From: Nelumbo lutea
Lineage: Eukaryota; Streptophyta; Magnoliopsida; Proteales; Nelumbonaceae
Assembly: GCA_022828595.1 (NCBI GenBank)
Contig: JAKGHH010000001.1
Location: 144,851,017 to 144,915,016 of the forward strand
Length of the DNA stretch: 64,000 bases
Direction: 5' to 3'
The translations under genes were made by a program, and so were the position numbers. Of this stretch, positions 55,111-64,000 are shown piece after piece; position 1 is the stretch's first letter; each line of letters starts with the position of its first letter. A model generated the notes under the pieces. That model had not been told where the DNA came from and did not search any database. It saw only the letters and a list, made by a program, of their open reading frames with translations.

Positions 55111-56165
55111 GAAATTAGTATATAAACACGCAAAATGAATAAAATATTATTTTATAATAGAAAGTACAAAATTGCTTGGTGATTAGGCGAGGTGAGTCTC
55201 CAAGGGTGCCTTGTCGCCTAGGTGATGCCTAAGCAGGTGCCTAGGCACTGCCTTGACAACTATGGGCAGCAGACAAATTTGCTACAGTAATGTTACGAGG
55301 TTATGGGTAGGAAGATTGTGTGGAACCCTTGCCAAAGAAGTAATGTAAATGACTGGGATTTGGAGGTGTTAATGGCTCTTCTGAATACCATTAACCAAGT
55401 AAAAATTCAGCCTTCTATCCCAGATAAATTGTGGTGGAAACAAGAAATATTGGGGTTATTTTCTGTCCAGTCTTAGTTGGCTTCTGCTGAAGGTGTGGAA
55501 ATTCCTGGGTGTTGGATCTGGATGCAAAGAGTTCCTTGGGAAGCTTTTTTCTGGGGGTGGTTATCAAGGAAAAAATTCTGACAATCAACATCCTGAGATT
55601 CAAAGGTGTGGTTCTGGTCAGCAGGTGCTACCTGTGTGGTGAAGCATAAGAGAATATTCGACACCTCTTCTTGCGCTGCAGCTTTTCCTACAAGATCTAG
55701 ACCCATCTATTCTCTTTCTTTGGGCTTCAAGGGGCACTTCCAATGGATATTTCATCTTGGAAGGCAAAGACCTTCGGTAAGTGCGTGTAGCAAAATCCTT
55801 TGGCAAATGGCTCCTCTTGCTGCTTGGTGGGGGGAGGGATTTGGGGAGTGTGGAACAACAGAACCTTCCAAAATCAGATGGCAGAAGTGGAAAAAGTATG
55901 TGGTTGTGTTGAGAGGATGCTGGTTAAATGGGCCTCCCAAGTGGGGTGTTTTGTGGGTTTAAACTTCAGGCACTTTCAGGATCTTTGGGGTTCTATCATT
56001 CTGGGATGATATTGTTGTATTGCAATCAGGTTGTTTAGTTGTTAGGGACCTGCTTTCAGACTGTTGCTATGTGTTATCTGTCTGCAGGTGTTGAGGGTCT
56101 TTCTCCCTCTCCCCAGTAAGTCATCCTCTGTTTCCTCTTAATAAAACCTCATCTTTCAAAAAAAA

Positions 56166-58544
56166 TACAACAAAAGTTGCAAAAAAAATAAAAAATGGGC
56201 ATGTCACTAATGTTGAACATTCATCATATTAAACATAAATAAATGTGATAATGAGAATTATTGGTGTCAATGATTGAAATGGTTAAAAACAGAAAAAGAG
56301 AATGTGTGTCTGACCCATTACCTATAGACTGATGGTTCAGTGGTTCAACTGGTTGGGTTACTGGGTTGTTTACCAAGTTATTGTTTTTACAATTTGGCTG
56401 TTCAGGGGAAAATGGACCTCGAAACATGGCCCAGGTGACAGTTCAACCAGCCAAGTGCATCGGAACTTCTCAGGTTAAGTTTCCAAAGGAAATGGGCTTA
56501 GATATTGAAATTAAGTCTGGAAAAGAGAAAATAGTTAAATAGAAAAAGGCATTATAAATTCTCTATATTAACATGTCAAAGTATTCAGTTTTTATATGAA
56601 ATTGGTATCAAGTAATTTCCAGATCTTTTCTGATTTCTGTTGTGAAACTCCATTTGCACTTGAGAAAAAGGATCCACCAAGAAATTTAATATTTTAATCA
56701 TCATAAAAGTTAGAGAAACAAAAATTATATTCTCCCAATCATTACAAAAGTTGGAGAAATGTAATCCTTCAAAAGATGCAAGGATGGACCTGCAAGAATT
56801 AACTGTTTATTCAAACTACTCAATAATGGAATTATCCTCACATGTACTGCCTTCAACAGTTCCATTGTTCCTTTCTCTCCATAGAAAGAAACAAAGAGTG
56901 TATTCAGTAAGTTTCCTTATTTTCTAAAACCTTTCGTTGGCCAAGAACTTGATTAAGCAACATAAATTGCTCAATGTTATCCCTTATCTTCCAAAAGCCT
57001 TAGTAAGTTGCTCCACACATTGGCCATTAATTTGCAAGAAGAAGTGAAACTGCTCCTGACTGATCCTCAAACACAAAAATTCTTTAGTCATACTTCTAGA
57101 AATAAGGTGCTTGATTTCAAAATTTTGTTGAGGTAGACTTATGTTAATTGTTGAAGTAATGGTAACATTGTAACCACAGAGATAAGCTTCCCAATCAATA
57201 ATGCCACACTTGAACAAGGACTTCCTATCACTTCATTTGCAACCATTTCATAAGCATCCTGAACCCATGCTCCCTTTTTCTAGCCATCTGATATAAAATA
57301 GAAAAAGCTTCATGTAATGTCCGTCGTCTGCACCAGTTGTCCTTCTAAGAGACTGCAACTTTGGAACTACACCTCCACAGAATAAGATTCCCATGCCAAA
57401 CACCAGAGCTATGTGGTCACAAAGTGGGCTTAGATATCCATCGTCAGATTCCAAATGGAATGAAAGAGATCAGAGTGATGTAATGGTCAAGCACAAAGAT
57501 GAACAGATAAAAACTAAGAACTGTAGGCCTACTTATTTTTCTTTCTTCCCCTCATCCACCATTCACCATCTGTAGATTTGTTTTCCCTCACCAGATACAA
57601 CTGTCCTTGAAAAGCAGAGCAATTCATCTCAATCAACTGGATAATTTTCTGAGGCTATGTTTCCTATTGACCTTCAATTAACAAATGGAAAATTGGAAGC
57701 AACTTCAATTCTTGGCATCAATGAATGGGCCAATGGGTGAATAGCCCATTTAATTTCAAGATTAGAGTGTGTCACTTCAAATATCTCTACTCCCTTTTCT
57801 TTTCAATAAATTTTATTTTTCATACAGGACCATAGAATGATTATCCTCTTGAAAGCAACTTTCCATCTGCTCCCTCTATGCTGAGTGTTGAATTGTTTCT
57901 TTCCACTAACAATTTCCAACAGAATACAAAATATACATCCGCTAAATGCTTTCAGGTAACTGTCAACGACTCAACATAGAAGTATTACAGAACTAATAGT
58001 CACCATTCACCATGGTGATAAAACCAGTGTTTTCAGTTATTTGCAAAACAAAAACAATTGAATTTTGTAGATTTTCTGTTTATAATACTAACAGAAAAAT
58101 GTTATTGATGAGAATGGACAAATATAGGAACAAGACTATGATCCCTAAAAAACACCAGAAGTTGTCAAGCCAGGAGAAAAGAAAGAATAAAAATAGAAAG
58201 ATAAAACAAGAAATTAACCAACCACTACAAGGGTAACCCAGCATGAGAATACATCTCTAACCTCACAACACCATCCCTTGCAAGCAAATCTGCTAAGGAA
58301 TCTTGGTATCATTGGAACTAGGTACTCAGCCTGGATGTTAACATACAAGCCTCTTGATAAAGCTATATCCAAGGACTGTCTTCAATCTGCTTAGGCACAA
58401 AATAATACCAACAGAATCACACTCAACAATCTCAATTTTATAGTCATTCCCTGAGATGTCTTGGATTCTTGGTCTTCAGTCATTAATGGTCCAATTGGGG
58501 ACAATCCTTGGATATAGCTTTAACAGCCTTTATTCATAAAAAGT
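56166..58544. other. Unassigned stretch
   Basis: No gene can be supported. Minus-strand frames at 57454-57248 (68 codons) and 57217-56984 (77 codons) have balanced composition and could be decayed exons, but I recognise no family. A minus-strand frame near 58313-58230 reads DSLADLLARDGVVRLEMYSH and then stops. An inverted repeat lies at 58351-58522. Confidence 0.35.
58351..58522. repeat. Inverted repeat with arms of about 36 bp
   Basis: AAAGCTATATCCAAGGACTG (58351) pairs with CAATCCTTGGATATAGCTTT (ending 58521), and pairing extends inward with mismatches. The arms enclose about 100 bp. It could be a small foldback element; no duplication of flanks was identified. Confidence 0.7.
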
Positions 58545-58547
58545 AAT

Positions 58548-58648
58548 TACCTAGGCAATGCCCAAGAGGGTGCCTAATCAATTAGGTGGGTGACAATGCA
58601 TTCCACTATCACCTAGCTTCACCTTAGCTCCTTGAAAGTTATGACTAA
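58548..58648 (-). mobile_element. Isolated terminus of the 9.9-kb hAT-like family
   Basis: The minus strand reads CATAACTTTCAAGGAGCTAA, then GGTGAAGCTAGGTGA, GGCACCCTCTTGGGCA and TTGCCTAGG, matching in order the left end of the element at 45353. Only about 100 bp is recognisable, so it is a relic or one end of a diverged copy. Confidence 0.65.
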
Positions 58649-59905
58649 AATGGCCATTAATTTAATGGCAGCAAGTAATATAGCATATTAACTATGATAC
58701 CCTAATACCAGTACCAGGTCATGTTGGATATTTCAACTTTTAATATTTCCATATCCAACACCATGTCCATCTGTGCCCTTGCTGTATCTGGGTAGTTAGC
58801 ATAGTAACAAGAGAAAGATGGCGATTCCATATATTCATGCAATCAGTTGTATGTAATGCCAAGTTCCAATCAAGTAGTTCTCAGTTAAAGACATGATACA
58901 GTCTAATAATGACTCATTCTAAAGCTTGATAATTTCTGTGGTAGTAAACAAAAGAATTTTCAAGGGTTATGGCAAACAGTCACACTTGGAACAACAACTA
59001 GTCAAAACAATTACTAATCAGAACATAAATGTAAACCATACTGTGTAAACCAAAATTTTCAGCAAGAAAATGCAGATTTTCATTTTTATTATGTTACAGA
59101 AATGCCAATTATTTCAAAAGACAGAGGAAATGGTGTTGAATCTTATACTTGGTTAGAAAGTGGTACTTGTTCTAAGGCATCCCAAACAATTGAGTTTTCA
59201 CAGATATTGCTTCTTGAGAGTTAAGACATCACCGGAATAGATGAAATGTTTGACATTGTAACTGAAATTTGTTAGACAGTGTATGCCCTTAGCTCCAATC
59301 AGCATGATGTACATTATGACATTTATTGTAAATGAATAAAGTACATATTTGATTCATGTTATTATGGTGTGTTTCTGTGTAATACCCTTAAACTGGACAC
59401 ATATGAGACTCGTGTTAGTTTAGAATTTTCACAGTCGTTAGATAGATTTGGAGAGATTTATCATGCCAAGGCTAACACTGATGTACCGCCAAGTTGGTTG
59501 GAGTGGCTTGTCTCAACTGCTAGGGTGAGACCTGAGGTACATGCAGTGTGGGTTTTCTTGAAACCCTGAACCGGACCAAAATTCTAATATTGCCCTAGAC
59601 CTTGGAGATAGATGGGCAAAACTGGAATGTTACACCTAACCCTAGACTCGATTATGATGCTGCATTAGGTGTCGGATTGGGCTGTCCTTGATATGCCAAT
59701 CAGTGAGATCCTTTGAGGGGGTCAAAACCTGGGTATGTTGAGACAATCCGAGAATTTATCTGAGTGGGTGATCATAGTGACAAGACCAGCCCCTTTGTCG
59801 GACAAAGTGAATGATCGGGGATGCACTCTCTCTGATGGAAACCTAAACTGCCGGCAGTTGATTTCAACCGTTGAAATTTGTTTTGCAAAATATATTTATA
59901 TAAAG

Positions 59906-59907
<2 letters not shown>

Positions 59908-59944
<37 letters not shown>
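59908..59944. repeat. (TA)n microsatellite
   Basis: An uninterrupted TA/AT dinucleotide run of about 37 bases lies inside the LTR. Frames across it encode IYIYIY peptides and are not genes. Confidence 0.95.
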
Positions 59945-59948
<4 letters not shown>

Positions 59949-60451
59949 GGTTTCAAAATGTTTGCAAAATGTTTTAATTCCTGGGATCCATGTGAATAGA
60001 GAGTGCAGCATTGTACCTTGCAGCCGAGCGAGAGGTCCTCTCTTGTCAGGCAGTGTTTGATCATTATGGGCTGAGAGGTTAAGTGTAAAACCATTGAGGA
60101 TTATACCTGATGGGCTAATCTTGCATCTGCACACAGTCCTTGGGCCTTCATAAGATGGCTGGACCCAAGGACCATTTAGTGTAAATGTTGAGCCCATTAA
60201 GAGCCCATAGTGATGGACTCCAGAGGTTCACTGTATTCAGCAATGAATTCGGCCAGGCCTTGTAACAGAGGCTAAGTTGAACCCATGTGGCTGATGTGTA
60301 GATCAATGATAGGGTCCCACGCCATACAAAGAGAGTCAAACTAGCCAGCATTAAAGTGGAAGTGTGCTTGAAAGCTTAATGGGCCTAAAAGCCCATTTCG
60401 AAGTGAATTAATTAGATTAATTAAATAGAAGCAGATCTAGGATTTGGATCA

Positions 60452-60625
60452 GCAGATAAGATAAGGGATTATTCTTATCCACTTAAAGAGTCCAGATCCA
60501 AAAAAAGATTTGGATCAAAGGAACTCCTATTTTGATTAGGAATGTTGATCTTTATCTGCAGATAAGATAAGGGATTATCCTTATCACTTAAAGAGTCCAG
60601 ATCCAAATAAAAGTTTGGAATAAGA
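60452..60625 (+). repeat. Direct duplication with a 106-bp period in the LTR U3 region
   Basis: GCAGATAAGATAAGGGATTA begins at 60452 and again at 60558. Both copies continue with CTTATC, CACTTAAAGAGTCCAGATCC and AAA..A. The pair ends some 40 bp before the TATA-like box, where enhancer-type repeats of LTRs usually lie. The GATAAG words (I-box-like) are inside the unit. Confidence 0.85.
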
Positions 60626-61233
60626 AACTCCTAATGGGTTTAGGAAATTTTCTCTTTAAGGCTATAAAAAAGAGAGCAGGGCGAACCTCCAAAGGCACAT
60701 TCATTGAATACAGAGAGAAGACAACACAGCTAGACTGCTCTTGCCTTCTACTCTTTTTCTTCCTGCTCTTGCTGCCCCACCCTGTTTGATCTCCAGTTCT
60801 TGGATTGGATCAAGATTGGATCTGGATATTGTTTCTTGCCAGAAGAAACAATCTAGAAGTTGTGCTTACTGTCCCATTCGATTCTTGCTGAAGAAACACT
60901 AGTTCTTGGTGAAGAACTACCTGTTGATCCTGCCTTACCCTAAGTTGTGCCATCTTCAGTGGAGAAAGGATTTGGTACTCTCTTTGGGCGTGAATACCTA
61001 CGTTGGGAGAAGTATTCTTGCGTGAATTTCGTATCAGGTATATCCCTTCCTTAATTTGGTTTCAAATTTGGTCTAGTTTGGTTACAAGAACGAACCTTGA
61101 AAATACAATTTTCTAAATTGGGAATAGGATTCCCATATGGGGGTAAAGAAATTTTTGAAATTTTGCCCAACCTTCCTGCAAGGTTCGGCCATCCATATGA
61201 TAGATCTCCCATCCCTTCAATGGTATCAGAGTC

Positions 61234-63046
61234 AGGTTCAAATCTTGAACCAAAATAGAACAGATCTGAACCTACGTAAATGGGCAGAAGGCGTTCTACC
61301 CGATTTGCGCAGTTAGCGCTTTTTTTGGGAATTAGTTCCCAGATTATGTGCAAATGATCTGGAAAATAAATTTTTATTATTCTCTAAAATTTATAGAATT
61401 GTTCTGTGAATTTTTCTTGAATTTTTGGGCTGCACGTGATGGAGATCGAATCTTTGTGGTGCCAAGATTAGCACACCCTACGATTTCTATCCTATTCAAT
61501 TCTGGTTTGTAAATAATTTTTTTTTTTTTTAGACAAATTATATAGGAATTTGATGTGATGCATTAATAGAAAAATTAGATTTTTCTATTTTATTTCCATT
61601 TGGAGATCGCTGGAGTGCGGAACAGAGGAGAAGAAATTTTCGCAGAAACAAGTCCTGCGATCTACGACTTTGCAGATATCGATTCTGCAATCTGCAATTA
61701 ACTGTTCTTTCCAGGTTTGCAGGATATCTAAGAAAATCGCACTACAAACCTCTGATTTTAGTTTCTTGATAATTTGATTATCTTGAATTAATTTATTTTC
61801 TGATCATTATTCTTGAATTAAATCTTGAACTGGACACCAAAATTTGGGTTGATTTACACCAGATTTGGTCCAAACTGGTTGGACTGAATTGTTGGTTCAA
61901 TGGGGTTGGTTTTTCTAACCTTAATTCGATTCAAGCTAGAGAGTTGATGGCCCACTTCAATCTTTAATTCAGCCCACCTCTGTAAAGCCTAATTTTAATA
62001 TGATAATGACTAAATCAGCCCTAAATTAGCTACATGGGCCGAACTGCTTTTTGCAGTACAACCCATGCACCTAGATAATATTATATGATAACATTATGGG
62101 TTTTGTTGGATTGACACTGATTTAATCTGATTAATTGAGGTTTTTACAGATATTTTAATTAATTGGATCAATTTATTTCATGCATGTGATGTATGGATGT
62201 GTGATGTGCTACGTACATGGACCATAAGTACTTGGCCCATGATTATTTCGATAGTGGCTCTTTCGCACACCATGGATGAATGCACATCATTGCCATAGTG
62301 TCCATAAGATCATTGAATGATCTCCCTGTTTGGTGGGCCCCACATCAGCTTCCTCCCCAAGAGAAACCATGCGGAACCCTAGTCGTTTAGGGTCCATTTA
62401 AATCTGGTTTTGAGAAAGTAAATGGGAGCCACTTTGGTTTGACCTAAATAAAACTAGGGCGTAATATTTCATTCTCTCCACTGAAATATGAGTGCATGTG
62501 AAAGGGAGATTCATACGATGAACTCTCTTAAGGCCTTCCATCATTAGCATGAAAATGGGTCATTCAGTAATGAGGAAATGCACCATAAAATTGGGCAATC
62601 CATTTGCTGTTGGATCTGTTGAATTGTTTCATAAGATGATAGGGGCATCATAGACCGATGTGGGAGGGGCCTATCCTAAAATGGAATACTCCCTCACGGT
62701 ACATTGGCATTCACGAATATGATGGGTAAGCATTCATTGGACATAAATGTTTAACCTAAAATGGCAATGAACCTTGTCTGACAGGGATCAAAGGGAAAAC
62801 TCATGAGATGAGTGGATGTGATCCTTCACAGAAGGTGGTGGGGTTATGCAGCTGAAATAGTTGGTTCTATGCACCCTATGTGGTTTGCCATATTTCTAGA
62901 GACATAATTCGCAATCTCTGTCACTGAGGTAGGAGGAAAATCTCATAAATGAACAAATGGAAATAGAACATAGATTAAAAGCCATATCGATGTGGATAAC
63001 ATGAATCAAATCAGGTTGTGGAGTAATATTTGCTTTGCCTTTATCA
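61234..63046 (+). other. Leader between primer-binding site and gag of the third copia element
   Basis: There is no recognisable coding sequence in 1.8 kb. The stretch is AT-rich with a poly-T patch (61518-61530). Long leaders are known in SIRE-type copia elements, but another inserted element here cannot be excluded. Confidence 0.4.
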
Positions 63047-63049
63047 GAA

Positions 63050-63468
63050 ATGGCAAACGGACAATTCACCAAATTGTTGGACGACAATAAGCTTGAGGGC
63101 CCAAATTATGCTGACTAGTATCGTAATCTTATGTTGGTCCTAACATCCGAGAAATTGGACAATGTTGCTAAGAACCCTACTCCGGATCGTCTAGGTGATA
63201 GGGCTTCTGAGGCCCGCAGGAGGGAATATCAAGAATGGAAGGAGAAGAACTCTCTTGCCCAATGCTATATCATAGCCTCCTTAGACAATTAGATACAACG
63301 ACGATTCGATCAGATCGAACTGTCCAAGAATATCTTGGATAGTCTAAGGACAATATATGAGGAGCATAATCGTTCTACTCGTCAGAAGGTCCTAAAATAG
63401 TTTATGACCGCACAAATGTCCAAGAACCAACTAGTTCATGACCATTATTTTTAACTCAAGAACCAGCT
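63050..63468 (+). pseudogene. copia gag remnant (third element)
   Basis: From the ATG at 63050 the frame reads MANGQFTKLLDDNKLEGPNY, then a stop where the family has tryptophan (D-W-Y-R-N-L), LMLVLTSEKLDNVAKNP, REYQEWKEKNSLAQCYIIAS, FDQIELSKNILDSLRTIYEE and RQKVLK. These are N-terminal copia Gag landmarks. In-frame stops at about 63116, 63290 and 63398 are all TAG, the first at a conserved tryptophan, as G-to-A change of TGG would give. Homology ends near 63470. Confidence 0.8.
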
Positions 63469-63470
63469 AG

Positions 63471-63851
63471 GCTCTCCCTTATTGGGTGGTTTGCTTCTTT
63501 CTTTCTTATGGAATATCTAAAGTTCTTTCTAGACAACTAGATAAAAGTAAATATTCCAATTGATTATAACTCAAGATATTATCAACCAAAGTATAATTCA
63601 GTGATTCACAACTTAGAAATGAAAAAATTTTAAGTCCAAAAAGAAACTCCATTGTTTTCTGAAAATGAAAATTTTAGCACTTGCAAGGTATCCACATTTA
63701 GAAGCAAACAAAAAGTTATCAAATAAATCCTATATTCTCTGCCGCTTTAACTGTAAAATTTAACATGAGAGCATTTTTTTATCAATAATTTAACATGAGA
63801 GCATAGAAGTAACTATTTTAGAGGAAAAGACTGGAAAAAAAAAAAAAAAGC
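63471..63851. other. Unassigned AT-rich stretch
   Basis: No frame or repeat is recognised other than an A-run at 63836-63849. It separates the copia gag remnant from the possible coding segment at the edge. Confidence 0.4.
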
Positions 63852-63998
63852 GAAGAACCAGGTGATGTGATGACTGTGGAAGATGAAAGCTACATCCGAG
63901 ATTGCCCGCTCTTTATTGGATATGTATTCAGGTACTCCCTGGAATTTGAGCTTCTCGTTGCGGATTACAATGGTATTTGGGAGGATATCCCAGCCAGT
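63852..63998 (-). CDS. Possible exon of an unknown gene at the window edge
   Basis: On the minus strand the edge is open without a stop: TGWDILPNTIVIRNEKLKFQ, then GVPEYISNKERAISDVAFIF and HSHHITWFF. The composition is protein-like, but I do not recognise the family. The plus strand is also open here (MTVEDESYIRDCPLFIGYVF from the ATG at 63870), so strand assignment is a judgement; I favour minus. No splice site or stop near 63850 settles it, and the gene would extend past 64000. Confidence 0.3.
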
Positions 63999-64000
63999 GT

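Larger units (their letters stand above)
45353..55264. mobile_element. 9.9-kb hAT-like element with 16-bp termini and a perfect 8-bp duplication
   Basis: The left terminus CATAGTTTTCAAGGCA (45353) and the complement of the right terminus CATAGTTGTCAAGGCA (ending 55264) differ at one base. Subterminal zones share CCTAGGC, GGCATCACCTAGGC and GGTGCCTTG words. The flanks are GGCAGCAG at 45345-45352 and 55265-55272, a perfect 8-bp duplication diagnostic of hAT-type insertion. LINE sequence continues in frame across the site. No transposase is visible. About 5.4 kb is a nested copia element and about 1.9 kb a nested LINE, so the original element was roughly 2.5 kb. Confidence 0.88.
45240..56165 (+). 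mobile_element. LINE 3' fragment split by a hAT-like element
   Basis: LINE sequence lies at about 45240-45352 and 55273-56165. Joined across the insertion, the frame reads GKNIYIWKDP, then CGELPLCSAYPNIFAMAA into DKFATVMLRG. Further on come PDKLWWKQEILGLFSVQS, WMQRVPWEAFFWGWLSRKK, and FKGVVLVSRCYLCGEA with HLFLRCSFSYKIW, the zinc-binding domain of plant L1 ORF2 (about 55400-55740). An A-run at 56158-56165, after TTAATAAAACC, is the retroposon tail. The 5' end is truncated and not sharply defined. Confidence 0.75.
59270..61219 (+). repeat. 5' LTR, about 1.95 kb
   Basis: It starts TGTTAGACAGTGTATGCCCT and ends CATCCCTTCA just before the primer-binding site. The start is inferred from the canonical TG and from similar plant LTRs, as no partner is available. 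It holds an AT dinucleotide run (59908-59944), a 106-bp direct duplication (60452 and 60558) and GGCTATAAAAAAGAG (60660-60674), a likely TATA box of the LTR promoter. Confidence 0.65.
59270..63470 (+). mobile_element. Ty1/copia retrotransposon with a long LTR, 5' part
   Basis: A long LTR (59270-61219), a primer-binding site TGGTATCAGAGTC (61221-61233), an 1.8-kb leader and a decayed copia gag are present in order. Homology stops near 63470 and neither pol nor a 3' LTR is visible before the window end. A long LTR and long leader suggest a SIRE/Maximus-like lineage, but without pol this is only an inference. The stops in gag show it is inactive. Confidence 0.8.

Noticed and set aside
59735..60197. 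Frames with IYIYIY runs, including a 141-codon minus frame
   Set aside because: They cross a TA microsatellite inside an LTR and have no domain.

Overview
The window looks like nuclear DNA from a flowering plant. It is AT-rich, most of it is decayed transposable elements, and the one clearly intact protein-coding gene is a three-exon GH3 acyl-acid amido synthetase whose predicted protein closely resembles dicot GH3.5/GH3.6. I cannot name the species. There is no rRNA, CRISPR array or bacterial-type operon. Everything here comes from reading the sequence by eye; no database search was run.

Layout. 1-4.3 kb: 3' part of a decayed Ty3/gypsy element (gag remnant, non-coding 3' region, polypurine tract, start of the 3' LTR). 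4.5-6.6 kb: minus-strand L1-type LINE remnant cut by a plus-strand LINE tail. 6.69-9.87 kb: short Ty1/copia element with two LTRs and a perfect 5-bp target duplication. 10.26-12.6 kb: plus-strand L1 ORF2 remnant with a small inserted element. 12.6-20.5 kb: mostly unassigned, with a possible PPR-like exon remnant (14.75 kb), a Mutator-like element with a perfect 9-bp duplication (15.2-16.3 kb) and a hAT-like terminus (18.6 kb). 20.55-23.42 kb: non-autonomous LTR retrotransposon. 23.7-27.8 kb: a hairpin, two MITE-like elements, a solo LTR with a perfect 5-bp duplication and a second Mutator-like element.

29.26-31.36 kb, minus strand: GH3 gene, 616 residues, canonical splice sites, with a TATA box and CT-rich leader upstream. 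34.2-36.7 kb: a third terminal-inverted-repeat element containing a minisatellite and interrupted by a hAT MITE with a perfect 8-bp duplication. 36.7-43.8 kb: intergenic DNA with a cluster of four CACGTG sites. 43.83-44.02 kb, minus strand: a possible terminal exon of an unknown gene.

45.2-56.2 kb is a three-level nest. A LINE is split by a 9.9-kb hAT-like element (16-bp termini, perfect 8-bp duplication GGCAGCAG), and that element carries a two-LTR copia element and a second LINE. 59.27 kb onward: 5' LTR (about 1.95 kb), primer-binding site and decayed gag of a third copia element. At the right edge a short stretch is open on both strands and may be coding.

The genes do not form a pathway. 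GH3 acts alone in auxin homeostasis, and the rest records successive transposon insertion and decay. I found no convincing new biological system. The strongest structural observation is the nested hAT/LINE/copia locus.
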